64,000 bases of DNA from Caldicellulosiruptor morganii (GTDB lineage: Bacteria; Bacillota; Thermoanaerobacteria; Caldicellulosiruptorales; Caldicellulosiruptoraceae): positions 2,128,001 through 2,192,000 of the forward strand of contig NZ_CP113865.1 in assembly GCF_026810225.1 (NCBI RefSeq), read 5' to 3'. This document shows, piece by piece, positions 9,155-17,756 of this stretch; position 1 is the first letter of the stretch; the number at the start of each line of letters is the position of its first letter. The position numbers were made by a program, and so were the translations under genes. The notes below the pieces were generated by a model that made no database searches, was not told the origin of the DNA, and saw only the letters and a program-made list of their open reading frames with translations.

Positions 9155-10402
9155 TGTGAAGATATTTACCATAGCGAAAGAATGTGCGAAAATAATGAAG
9201 AGAAGGTCATAAAAAGAATAGAGGCTGCCTCCATCTTGTTTGATATAATTAAAAAGTGTAATATTTCATTCAAAAGAAACATCAAAAAACTACCAGGATG
9301 GGAGGGCAGCCTACTATGAATATTATATCATACCATGAGTTAAGAAAAATATCTCCTGAAAAAGCAAGAGAATTACTCCGAAAAGTGTTTGAAGTAAATA
9401 ACAAAAACGTATCAAAAACTGCTAAAATATTAGGTGTATCAAGAGCTACTATTAGAAGGGCAATTTACGGTCCTCTTGAGGATAAATCCAGAAGACCTAA
9501 AACTTGTCCAAGAAAACTTTCTTCTGAACTTGAAAATCTCATTATCCAAGAGGCTAAAAGAACAGGATTTAGATACAGACGTCTTTCACTTTATTTGTTC
9601 AGAAAATACGGAGTTAAAATAAGTGAAAACACGATAAAGTCAATTCTTAAAAGAAATGCTGTACCAAGAAAGACAAGAAAGGCAAAAAAAGGTGAAAGAA
9701 GTTTGTATGACTACGAAACTCTCATTCCATTTTCTGAATTTCAGCTTGATACAAAGCATCTTTTAGACAAAGATAGTCTTCCAAAAGAAGTATATGAACA
9801 TATCAAAAAATACAATCTCCCACTCTATGAGTGGAACATGATAGACGTTGCAACAAGAACAAGATTTACAGCTTATTCTTATGAACTTTCTTCTGCCTTT
9901 GGCTTTATGTTTGTATCCTTGGTTGCATTATGGCTAAGAACTCACAATGTCAGAAGCCAAATAAGAATAAGGTTAGACAATGGAGCAGAATTTTGTGGAG
10001 GAAGCAAAAGAAAACTAAAGGAGTGGAATGAGATGCTGTCATTTCTGGGAGTAGAACTAACTCCTATTCCACCAAAAGCTAAACACTTGATGGGTATAAT
10101 TGAAAATTCACACAGAGCAGATGATGAGTATTTCTTAATGATTCATGCGGAAAGATGTAAAACAAAAAATGAATTTATTCAAAGAGCCCAAAGATGGCAG
10201 GATACATGGAATTTTTTCAGACCTCATAATGGTAAAGGAATGAATGGGAGGACACCATTTGAAAAATTCAAAGACTCTAAAACTTTGGTTTCCTCCCATG
10301 TATTTCAGTTTCCTACTTTACTTCTTGATGACATTATGAAAAAGGTAGGTACTTTCTATTCTCTGTTCTGTAATAAATTAGGTGGTAAATATGTCTTCAC
10401 CA
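9155..10402 (+). mobile_element. IS481-like insertion sequence
   Basis: Imperfect terminal inverted repeats are visible: TGTGAAGATATTTACC at 9157-9170 on the left, and GGTAAATATGTCTTCACCA at 10385-10402 on the right, which reads TGGTGAAGACATATTTACC on the other strand. Between them lies one transposase gene with a retroviral-integrase-like DDE core. The element lies inside an ABC-2 permease gene whose tail continues at about 10405. The left flank is an older IS1634 remnant. Ends are accurate to a few bases only. Confidence 0.6.
9222..9312 (+). promoter_or_regulatory. Transposase promoter inside a ribosome-site-hiding hairpin
   Basis: The -35 TTGTTT (9236-9241) and -10 TAATAT (9259-9264) have a 17-base spacer. 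They sit between the arms AGGCTGCCTCCATC (9222-9235) and GATGGGAGGGCAGCCT (9297-9312). The right arm contains the GGAGG site (9301-9305) for the ATG at 9316. Transcripts from the internal promoter lack the left arm, so only read-through RNA from outside can form the hairpin. Confidence 0.55.
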
Positions 10403-11001
10403 CGTGCCTTGAAAATTACAATGTTCACACAATCATTGTTCGTCCAATTGCACGCTGGAAATATGTACTTGCAAGATACCTGGGTGCTTTAATTTTTATA
10501 ACCTTATATTCAACTGCAATATTCTTTAGCATCTACACTATCAATAAGACTGTGGGATTTTCTATTGATCACCCAATCTCACAGATAGTTTTGGGATGGC
10601 TTCTGTTTGAATTAATTGCTGTTGTGCTTTTAACTGTTACAACATTTTTCAGCACATCGTTTTCAACTCTTGCAACAGGGATACTTGTTGTACTTCTGTT
10701 TGGATTTGCTATGATAGGAGGTTTTCTGGAGCAGATTGGCTACGCAATAGCAAATTTTTCAAAGGCATCAACAACGCTTCAGACAATCGGTATTGTATCA
10801 AGTTTAATCTTGCCAACTGACAATATTTATCGTGAGATGGCAAATATTCTTTTTAAATCCAATTTAATTGACTTTTCGACCATTGACCCATTTGCGGGAA
10901 TATCAAAAAATAGTGTTTACATGAGAATATACTGGTTTTTATATATATTTGTCCTAATATATCTAACTATTAAAAAGTTTGAAAAAAAGGATTTGACATA
11001 A
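9316..11001 (+). CDS. IS481-like transposase fused in frame to an ABC-2 permease tail
   Basis: Start ATG 9316 has GGAGG 10 bases upstream. The in-frame ATG at 9298 overlaps that site and is unlikely. The first ~360 residues are a transposase: a helix-turn-helix (SKTAKILGVSRATIRRAIYG), then an integrase core with D in FQLDTKHL, D in IRLDNGAEF and E in GIIENSHRAD. The reading frame has no stop at the element's right end. It continues through about 200 residues of a membrane permease with five to six hydrophobic segments. The fused protein would be roughly 560 residues. The transposase half looks intact, and whether the hydrophobic tail is tolerated is unknown. Confidence 0.7.
   Translation: MNIISYHELRKISPEKARELLRKVFEVNNKNVSKTAKILGVSRATIRRAIYGPLEDKSRRPKTCPRKLSSELENLIIQEAKRTGFRYRRLSLYLFRKYGVKISENTIKSILKRNAVPRKTRKAKKGERSLYDYETLIPFSEFQLDTKHLLDKDSLPKEVYEHIKKYNLPLYEWNMIDVATRTRFTAYSYELSSAFGFMFVSLVALWLRTHNVRSQIRIRLDNGAEFCGGSKRKLKEWNEMLSFLGVELTPIPPKAKHLMGIIENSHRADDEYFLMIHAERCKTKNEFIQRAQRWQDTWNFFRPHNGKGMNGRTPFEKFKDSKTLVSSHVFQFPTLLLDDIMKKVGTFYSLFCNKLGGKYVFTTCLENYNVHTIIVRPIARWKYVLARYLGALIFITLYSTAIFFSIYTINKTVGFSIDHPISQIVLGWLLFELIAVVLLTVTTFFSTSFSTLATGILVVLLFGFAMIGGFLEQIGYAIANFSKASTTLQTIGIVSSLILPTDNIYREMANILFKSNLIDFSTIDPFAGISKNSVYMRIYWFLYIFVLIYLTIKKFEKKDLT
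10405..11001 (+). pseudogene. ABC-2 type permease, C-terminal half, split by insertion
   Basis: From about 10405 the protein reads like an ABC-2 permease: HTIIVRPIARWKYVLARYLG followed by five or six hydrophobic stretches. Its N-terminal half is absent upstream, replaced by the IS481-like element and an IS1634 remnant. The last 60 residues match the fragment at 2-184. The gene can be read only as an extension of the transposase frame, so as a transporter it is dead. Confidence 0.7.
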
Positions 11002-11176
11002 TAAAAGACCAGCTAATTAAAGTCAAGAGTTTTTTTAAAAAATTTTGACACCATTTTATGGTATAAGATTCTTTAAAGAGGGCGCAAAAAGGTAAGCCAT
11101 CCATTAGAAGTTGACATAACATATGGAGGCTGAGTAGTGTTATTGTTAACTAATGTTTCGTAAACAGAACAATTGT

Positions 11177-12469
11177 TTATGCACTACAAACTGCAGTTTT
11201 ATTAAAGTATTTTTGAATATGTTCTTCTGGAGTTCTAAGTTCAAAAGGTTTTTTATCGCGCATAACAGCAAAGATAATACAAATAATTTTTCTCATAACA
11301 GCACCTAATGCAACTTTTTTGGGCTTTTGTTGGCACTTTTTCTGATAGTATTCGAATAATACAGGATTACAAGGTTTAGAATTTCTTTTTGTTCTGATAT
11401 TGGCAAGAGCAATTGTAAATAAGATTCTTCGCAAGATTTTAGAACCACGTTTAGACATTTTATTTTTTGTGCCAACAAATTGCCCCGATTGATTTACGGA
11501 AGGATCTACACCAAAGAAAGCAACAAGCTTGTTGGGTTTTGAAAATTTTTCGAAATCACCTATTTCAGCAAGGATAGTTGCAGCGGATAGAAAACCTATG
11601 CCGGGGATAGATTGAAGGAGGTTAATATTTTCCATGAGTGAAGGCTGAGATTGCGAAGATTGCTGAACAAGTTGATTTATGGCTTCAAAAATTTTGTCGA
11701 TATTCTGCTGTAAATTCAGGACCATGTTAATATAGACTTTAAGCATAGTAACAGTTGCTAAGTCTGATATAGAAAAAGGTTGAAACTGTTTAGCTTTTGC
11801 GACAAGTAATTCATATTTTTCTTTGGCCCATTGATAGCTTTTTTTAGAGGTTAGCTGAATGATGGAAATAAGTTTTTCGCTGTCAGCGCCTAAGATATCG
11901 GTTGGAGTTGGGTAGTTTTCAAGTATAGCCAAGGATGTTTTAGAACAAATGTCAGGGAAGACCTCTTTGAAATTGAGCATAATTTGATCGACGACAGAAG
12001 TAAGTCTGTATTTGTAAGAGGTTAGTTCATCACTGAGGTTGTAATACTGGCGGCATAGGTTTTTCAAGCAGTCGAGGATTTCAGATGAAGGTTGTACTAC
12101 AGTAGAGTCAGTAAGTCTAAAAGTTAATGCAATCCACAGGGCATCGGTTTTATCATTTTTTACTTTTCTAACTCCCGCATTTTTGATAGAATTAGATTGG
12201 ATGGGATTGATAATTGAAACATCCCAGCCATTAGAAGTAAAGAAGCGGGAGAGGATTTTGTGGTAATGCCCTGTGGCTTCCATGACGATGATAGGGCGTG
12301 CTGCGAAATCCTCTTCAACTTTTTTAAGGATTTCAATAGCCCTATCAAAATCAGAGGGATTATTGTGACGGATAGTCAAGCGGGCAATTATTTCATTTGT
12401 AGGAGATATAATCACCATTTCGCTGAAATACTTGGCTACATCAATCCCGGCAATAGGTTTTAGATTCAT
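11177..12469 (-). CDS. IS110-family transposase (DEDD recombinase)
   Basis: 430 residues from ATG 12469, which has AGGGAGG upstream. The open frame reaches 12550, but the earlier part overlaps the structured leader. The N-terminal RuvC-like domain shows AGIDVAK, then MEATGHYH, then NDKTDALWIA, giving the DEDD acidic set. The C-terminal Tnp20 domain has the helix-hairpin-helix LLQSIPGIGFLSAATILAEIG and a serine-containing SVNQSGQF motif. It appears intact. IS110 recombinases are guided by a non-coding RNA from their own element, which fits the structured leader upstream. Confidence 0.9.
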   Translation of the reverse strand: MNLKPIAGIDVAKYFSEMVIISPTNEIIARLTIRHNNPSDFDRAIEILKKVEEDFAARPIIVMEATGHYHKILSRFFTSNGWDVSIINPIQSNSIKNAGVRKVKNDKTDALWIALTFRLTDSTVVQPSSEILDCLKNLCRQYYNLSDELTSYKYRLTSVVDQIMLNFKEVFPDICSKTSLAILENYPTPTDILGADSEKLISIIQLTSKKSYQWAKEKYELLVAKAKQFQPFSISDLATVTMLKVYINMVLNLQQNIDKIFEAINQLVQQSSQSQPSLMENINLLQSIPGIGFLSAATILAEIGDFEKFSKPNKLVAFFGVDPSVNQSGQFVGTKNKMSKRGSKILRRILFTIALANIRTKRNSKPCNPVLFEYYQKKCQQKPKKVALGAVMRKIICIIFAVMRDKKPFELRTPEEHIQKYFNKTAVCSA

Positions 12470-12479
12470 AGCAATTAAA

Positions 12480-12900
12480 CCTCCCTGCAAGTGATTTTGA
12501 AATTGAATTAGGGCATGAGTTTTCCATTCCGAGCAAAGGTAAGTATACAACCTTGCACGTGATGCGAGGAACCAGCTTTGATTAGGATCTAAGCTGGCCT
12601 CAACCAGCCAAATAGTTTAGACTTACCTGGAATGGAATAATAATCTTTTTCACGGGTATACGGAAAGAAGTTCCGTTCCCAGGGGGCGCGTACAGGTAAA
12701 TTCCATGCCCAGATAGAAAGAATTATATCAAAGTTAGAATGGCTGGCAAGAGGCCAGCGTTAAAGTGGCTAAAGATTAGAAGCCACAAGCAGCAGGAAGA
12801 GACTTTGCGCTGCTTTCCTCTCAAAGAGGTAGTATTTGAGATGTTATTTTAAGGATGAGACTCAAAATCTTATGTTAACCGAAACTTTGGTTGTTATTTT
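12480..12900 (-). ncRNA. Candidate IS110 guide (bridge/seek) RNA leader
   Basis: This non-coding stretch upstream of the transposase is dense in inverted repeats. TTCCATTCC..AGGTAAGT (12522-12544) pairs with ACTTACCTGGAATGGA (12621-12636). CCAGCTT pairs with AAGCTGG (12572-12578/12591-12597), and CGGAA with TTCCG (12661-12675). GCTGGC pairs with GCCAGC (about 12743-12758), and GTGGCT with AGCCAC (about 12765-12785). The location matches the upstream leader that encodes the guide RNA in the IS110 group. Exact ends, strand and guide loops are inferred. Confidence 0.5.
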
Positions 12901-12942
12901 ATTAGAATTTTTTTGATGTGTCTTACGAAAATAATTATACAA

Positions 12943-12990
12943 GGGGCTGTGCTTTCCTCTTTTCAAGCCAGCCCCATTGATATCAATCAA
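12943..12990. repeat. 48-bp direct repeat, copy B (hairpin plus palindrome)
   Basis: Identical to 190-237. Here it is separated from the permease tail by IS110 element 1 and overlaps the end of the small gene at 12987. The same GGGGCTG/CAGCCCC stem and ATTGATATCAAT palindrome are present. It probably served as the transcription end of the permease gene before the insertion. Confidence 0.7.
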
Positions 12991-13334
12991 GAACTTTTTT
13001 GATTTTTCAGCTCTTCCAAAACCTCATTCGGATTCACTCCGAATCTCTCAAGTGAAGCAAGAATCCCCAGACACACTGTAATATGAGCAAAAACCCTTTC
13101 TGCTAACTTTTTCCCTCTCTCAACTGTAGAAAATTCTATGTAGCTTTGCAATTCGCTCTCCACATCCTCTTTAGAAGAGATGAACATTTCTTTTAGCTCA
13201 TCAAAAGACCTTGCAACAGGCCCAAGCTTAATATAAGTCCTTTGTGAACTCTTAGTAGCAGTCCACTTTAGATACAAAATAATAACAGCAATGCCCCCTA
13301 CAAACCCGGTTATAAAAATAAATGTGTTATACAA
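12987..13334 (-). CDS. Small membrane-anchored protein of unknown function
   Basis: 115 residues from TTG 13334, which has AAGGGGAG six bases upstream. An earlier TTG at 13352 is in frame but lies on top of that site. One N-terminal hydrophobic helix (FIFITGFVGGIAVIILYLKW) anchors a charged, helical cytoplasmic domain of about 85 residues. I do not recognise the family. A promoter with an extended -10 lies directly upstream. It is convergent with the permease remnant. Confidence 0.65.
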   Translation of the reverse strand: MYNTFIFITGFVGGIAVIILYLKWTATKSSQRTYIKLGPVARSFDELKEMFISSKEDVESELQSYIEFSTVERGKKLAERVFAHITVCLGILASLERFGVNPNEVLEELKNQKSS

Positions 13335-13357
13335 ATCATCACTCCCCTTCAAACTTG

Positions 13358-13391
13358 ATTATACCACATCAAACAATCTGTTTTTTTATAC
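13358..13391 (-). promoter_or_regulatory. Extended -10 promoter with a shared leader motif
   Basis: On the minus strand TGGTATAAT (13366-13358) is an extended -10 just upstream of the small membrane gene. Before it lies GTATAAAAAAACAGATTGT (to 13391), which recurs with one A fewer at 13852-13869, upstream of the next small gene. No good -35 is present, as is common with extended -10 promoters. Confidence 0.45.
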
Positions 13392-13475
13392 GAATTACAA
13401 ATTGTTTAAAGAATAACTACATTTTATTAAACTCACCTCCTCTCTTTTATGTTATTTTAAATTTTTGCAGGAATT

Positions 13476-13760
13476 TTAATACATTCTGATAGGAACTGTG
13501 CTGCGCCCGTTTAAGACAAACCTGTCATGCTGCCAAATGGACTTGAACAAGAAAGGCAAATCGTAGAACTTCCTTTGAAGATGAGGTTTTTGCTTGTAAT
13601 GATGCAGACAGAACGGTTTTGTTGAAGATTCATTGTATTCTATAAGCCATTCATCACAGATAGTTCTCACTCTCACAACCCAGGGTGTAACCTCATACAC
13701 TCTAAATCCGTACTTCTGAGCCAGCCTTGTTGCTTCTTCGAACAACCAGTTCTGGCTCAA
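13476..13760 (-). CDS. Small hypothetical protein
   Basis: 94 residues from TTG 13760, which has AAAGGA about nine bases upstream. A TTG at 13796 is also in frame but has no ribosome site. The protein is rich in aromatic and basic residues, with a predicted alpha-beta start (EEATRLAQKYGFRVYEVTPW) and a basic, histidine-containing C-terminal half. There is no membrane helix or known motif. It shares a leader motif with the gene at 12987. Function unknown. Confidence 0.55.
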   Translation of the reverse strand: MSQNWLFEEATRLAQKYGFRVYEVTPWVVRVRTICDEWLIEYNESSTKPFCLHHYKQKPHLQRKFYDLPFLFKSIWQHDRFVLNGRSTVPIRMY

Positions 13761-13963
13761 AAAATCACATCCTTTCTTTTGATATTTTATTTTCAATCTT
13801 CTAAAAACTTTTTACTTTTTTCCTTTTAGCACTCTGCCCTCCTTTCAAATCACAATCTGTTTTTTATACTGCAAAAAGTAGCCAATTTTTTATTATATGC
13901 AAAACGGTATTATAAAAAAGTTCAAATTTTATGCGAAGTTATTAAACAAGAATTGGCTTGAAA

Positions 13964-13993
13964 TTGAAACAGGGTAATTTAAAATAGTATAAT
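13964..13993 (+). promoter_or_regulatory. Promoter of the DUF815-type ATPase gene
   Basis: TTGAAA (13964-13969) and TATAAT (13988-13993) with an 18-base spacer. The expected start is near 14000, giving a leader of about 70 bases to the ATG at 14070. The rest of 13797-14069 shows nothing gene-like. Confidence 0.55.
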
Positions 13994-14069
13994 ATCCTGT
14001 TAGTAACTCATTTTTCAAACGTCCAAACCATCTTTGTCAAAATAAATAGCAAAGGAGACAATGTAAGAT

Positions 14070-15392
14070 ATGAGTGAAAAAATAAAGATTTACAGATTGT
14101 GTTTCGAAAGTCTAAAAGTTTACCGGAACCTTCTTGAGGATATGGTGCTTAAAAATCTGTACAATCTTATTTGCCACATTGACGACCAGAATCAGGATTT
14201 TAAAAAAGTTTTAAACCTGTACAGTACATTTTACTATAATCTTTTAGAAGCGGGTAAAGGATGCAGTCTTAAAGAATATATTATCGAAAAGATTTTATTT
14301 GGTGAAAATACTTTTGCAAAATTAGCATCAAATGCTATCGGTAAATCAATGATAGACCAGTTTATCAAAAAAGCTGCAAGCTGCGATTTGGACTGTCTTG
14401 AGTTCATCTCAAATTTCTCTGCAAAAGAAATAGAAGATTATCTAAAAGAATCTTCTGCTATACCCGATTTTTTAGCCGAAAGTTTTCTGGATGTCAAAGG
14501 TACAAATACTATGCCGCAAAATGCCAATGATAATTTTATAAAAATCATCATTGAAAAGTTTTTGAATGTATCCCCCTGGAGCAGTTTAATTGAAGATCTT
14601 ATAGAATTTTACAAACAAAATGGTTATGGGATTTTTGCAAGATACAAAGGCTTTTCATGGGATGGTGAAAAGCTTATCGGCATTGAGAATTTAGATCCAG
14701 TAAGACTTGATGATCTTGTAAACATTGAAAGGCAGAAAAAGATTGTTGTCGAAAACACTCTGGCATTTTTAAGAGGTCAGAGAGTCAACAATATTCTGCT
14801 ATATGGCAGCAGAGGAAGTGGTAAATCTTCAACTGTTAAGGCAATTTTAAATGAATTTTATCATATGGGTTTAAGAATGGTTGAAGTTTTTAAAGACCAG
14901 CTTTATACCTTCCCGGAGTTAATAAGAATATTAAGAGATGTGCCACTTAAGTTTATAGCCTTTGTAGATGATCTGTCTTTTGAAGACATAGAAGAAAACT
15001 ACACCAAACTGAAAGCCATTTTGGAAGGATCTTTGGAAGTAATGCCCCAGAATGTTGTAATATATGCAACATCAAACAGAAGACATTTTGTAAAAGAAAA
15101 ATTTGATGACAGAAACACCTTTTATAGCGATGAAGTGCACTTTAAAGACACCCTGGAAGAAAAACTTTCTCTTGCTGACAGGTTCGGAATAATAGTAACA
15201 TATACCTCTCCAACCCAGCAGGAATACCTTTCAATTGTTGAGGAGATTGCAAAGAAAAGGAGAATTGAAATTACAGAAGAGCTCTACAATCTTTCTCTGC
15301 AGTGGGAGATGAACTACAACGGCCGCTCAGCAAGAACAGCCAAGCAGTTTGTTGACTGGTACGAAATGCAGATTAAAATGGAAAAGGGCTAA
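14070..15392 (+). CDS. DUF815-type AAA+ ATPase
   Basis: 440 residues. The N-terminal ~190 are helical and poorly characterised in the family. The C-terminal half is an AAA+ module: Walker A LLYGSRGSGKSS (about 245-256), a Walker B-like acidic strand FIAFVDDLSFED (about 300-311), and a sensor-like YATSNRRHF. A C-terminal helical segment ends in RSARTAKQFVDWYEMQ. Members of this family are predicted cytoplasmic ATPases with no settled role. The gene has its own promoter and a strong terminator, so it is a single-gene unit. AAAGGAGA lies upstream of the ATG. Confidence 0.85.
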   Translation: MSEKIKIYRLCFESLKVYRNLLEDMVLKNLYNLICHIDDQNQDFKKVLNLYSTFYYNLLEAGKGCSLKEYIIEKILFGENTFAKLASNAIGKSMIDQFIKKAASCDLDCLEFISNFSAKEIEDYLKESSAIPDFLAESFLDVKGTNTMPQNANDNFIKIIIEKFLNVSPWSSLIEDLIEFYKQNGYGIFARYKGFSWDGEKLIGIENLDPVRLDDLVNIERQKKIVVENTLAFLRGQRVNNILLYGSRGSGKSSTVKAILNEFYHMGLRMVEVFKDQLYTFPELIRILRDVPLKFIAFVDDLSFEDIEENYTKLKAILEGSLEVMPQNVVIYATSNRRHFVKEKFDDRNTFYSDEVHFKDTLEEKLSLADRFGIIVTYTSPTQQEYLSIVEEIAKKRRIEITEELYNLSLQWEMNYNGRSARTAKQFVDWYEMQIKMEKG

Positions 15393-15431
15393 GGCATTGG
15401 CAGATTTGCACTTAGCCCTTTTGAGTTTTTT
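15382..15431 (+). terminator. Intrinsic terminator after the ATPase gene
   Basis: AAAAGGGCTAAG (15382-15393) and CTTAGCCCTTTT (15411-15422) pair perfectly, followed by TTGAGTTTTTT. The ATPase stop codon lies inside the left arm. It separates this gene from the convergent endonuclease gene. Confidence 0.8.
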
Positions 15432-15446
15432 AATATCTCTATACTT

Positions 15447-15872
15447 TTATAGCAATTTTAAATTTGCTCTTTTGACAAAATCTTCAAAAGATATTATTTC
15501 TACTAAGTTTCCCTCTTTTATGTAGTCAACGTGCTTTTGATTTAGATAAAAATCTTTTGCTTTTTCAGTATACCCTGTTCCGCTGATTACAATGTAAGCT
15601 TTTTTATATTTTGAATTTTCTTTCAAAATTTTCACTAAAGTGATTATCTCATAAACTATTTTTTGCTCTGCAGTCCCACGTGTTTGCTGCCATTTAGCAC
15701 TTATAATTATCTCATCATTTAAAACAAAGTCAGCTCTATATTTATTCCCAAAGAGATCATTGCCAACTACAAATTGTCCCTTAAAAGCACCAGCATAATT
15801 TTGCAATAAAGCCTGTTCAATAAGCTTCTCATGAACTTTTCCAGTTCGAGTACCTCTTCCACCGGGTGACAC
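15447..15872 (-). CDS. PD-(D/E)XK-type endonuclease, probable restriction enzyme
   Basis: 141 residues from GTG 15872, which has AGAAGGTG upstream. The central segment reads KYRADFVLNDEIIISAKWQ: D48 is followed by a strand ending in K60, the arrangement of the PD-(D/E)XK nuclease fold, though the residue two before the lysine is serine rather than Glu/Asp. The following helix carries E69 and E75, and one of these could be a migrated acidic residue. The gene begins 15 bases after the adenine methylase gene, on the same strand. That position makes a type II restriction enzyme the best reading. Recognition site unknown. Confidence 0.7.
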   Translation of the reverse strand: MSPGGRGTRTGKVHEKLIEQALLQNYAGAFKGQFVVGNDLFGNKYRADFVLNDEIIISAKWQQTRGTAEQKIVYEIITLVKILKENSKYKKAYIVISGTGYTEKAKDFYLNQKHVDYIKEGNLVEIISFEDFVKRANLKLL

Positions 15873-15887
15873 AATAACACCTTCTTT

Positions 15888-16760
15888 TCAATAATTAGTT
15901 ATAATAACTTCTTTATGCCCAGTCCTTCTTTCTGCACTTGAATTAATAAGCCTTTTTGCTTCTATTACCTCAATGTGGTAACTTCTATAAAGATCTCTTA
16001 TAAATTCTGAATCTGAGTTGCTTATCATAACAAAACAACCCTTTTTGCTCAGGTTATCACAAACATTTTTCAGTCTTACTTGCTCCTCTTTTGTAAAACC
16101 TGCAACTGTGTAGTCAGTAAAATTAGCTGTTTTTGATACAGGCATGTATGGAGGGTCAAAATACACAAAATCAAATTTTGAAGCTTTCTTCACCGCTTCT
16201 TCAAAGTCTGCATGTAAAATTTCAACAGATTGTAACATATTTGAAAAGGCAAATACTTCTTCTCTACTTGGCATTTTAGGATTTTTATATCTTCCAAAAG
16301 GAACATTGAATTCGCCTTTGGAATTCACCCTGTAAAGCCCATTGTAACAGTGTCTGTTCAAATAGATCAATAACACTGCTTTGAGTAAGTTTTCATTTTC
16401 GATTGCATCTACATTTTTTATTTTAATAGAATTGTAAAGCGCCCTTGCTTTGTAGTAATCCTCTTCGACATTCTTAAAATCTAAATTTTTTATATAGTAA
16501 ACCACTTCATCCGGATAATATTTAATTGCAGTGTAAAGGTTTATGAGTTCAAGATTAATATCAGAAACAATGGCATTCTTTAAAATTCCTCTATTATAAA
16601 GCTCTATCAAAAGTGCTCCGCCACCCAAGAAAGGCTCAAAATATGTGGAAAAATGGCTTGGCAGCTTATTAAGTAAACTCATTATTATCTGCCTTTTGCC
16701 ACCCGCCCATTTCACTATGGGCACAATTTTTTGATGGAAAGAAGTAATTTGAGTCCTCAT
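15888..16760 (-). CDS. D12-class DNA adenine N6-methyltransferase
   Basis: 290 residues, typical of the Dam/DpnM (D12) group. Motif X is VKWAGGKRQ (16-24), the SAM-binding motif I is FEPFLGGGAL (41-50), and the catalytic motif IV is DPPY (202-205). It methylates adenine at a short site. It is the first gene of a two-gene unit with the endonuclease and has a good promoter at 16802-16830. Whether the site is GATC cannot be read from the sequence alone. Confidence 0.92.
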   Translation of the reverse strand: MRTQITSFHQKIVPIVKWAGGKRQIIMSLLNKLPSHFSTYFEPFLGGGALLIELYNRGILKNAIVSDINLELINLYTAIKYYPDEVVYYIKNLDFKNVEEDYYKARALYNSIKIKNVDAIENENLLKAVLLIYLNRHCYNGLYRVNSKGEFNVPFGRYKNPKMPSREEVFAFSNMLQSVEILHADFEEAVKKASKFDFVYFDPPYMPVSKTANFTDYTVAGFTKEEQVRLKNVCDNLSKKGCFVMISNSDSEFIRDLYRSYHIEVIEAKRLINSSAERRTGHKEVIITNY

Positions 16761-16801
16761 TGCAAAATCATACTCCAGATTTAAAATTAACTTTTGTTTT
16801 A

Positions 16802-16830
16802 ATTATACCATACATTTGTTTGGTGTGCAA
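16802..16830 (-). promoter_or_regulatory. Promoter of the restriction-modification pair
   Basis: Minus-strand -35 TTGCAC (16830-16825), 17-base spacer, and TATAAT (16807-16802) preceded by TGG, an extended -10. The start would lie about 35-40 bases before the methylase ATG. No obvious controller-protein operator is seen. Confidence 0.6.
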
Positions 16831-16935
16831 GAAATAAATTTTTCTTCTCTAAATTGCAATACTAATCTAAATTGCAATATTAAATGCAACACTTTTTTGT
16901 GATGAAACTGGAAATTATAACTTGATTAAAGCAAC

Positions 16936-17743
<808 letters not shown>

Positions 17744-17756
<13 letters not shown>

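Larger units (their letters stand above)
11004..12942 (-). mobile_element. IS110-family element 1
   Basis: The copy of this locus at 1-237 lacks these 1.9 kb. There the permease stop is followed within five bases by the hairpin repeat, whereas here the element separates them. This comparison places the ends near 11004 and 12942. No terminal inverted repeats are visible, as usual for IS110. The element contains one DEDD transposase gene with about 170 bases downstream and 470 structured bases upstream of it. Confidence 0.7.

Noticed and set aside
12470-12550. N-terminal extension of the IS110 element 1 transposase
   Set aside because: ATG 12469 has AGGGAGG and begins the conserved RuvC-like domain. 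The extension lies in the structured leader.
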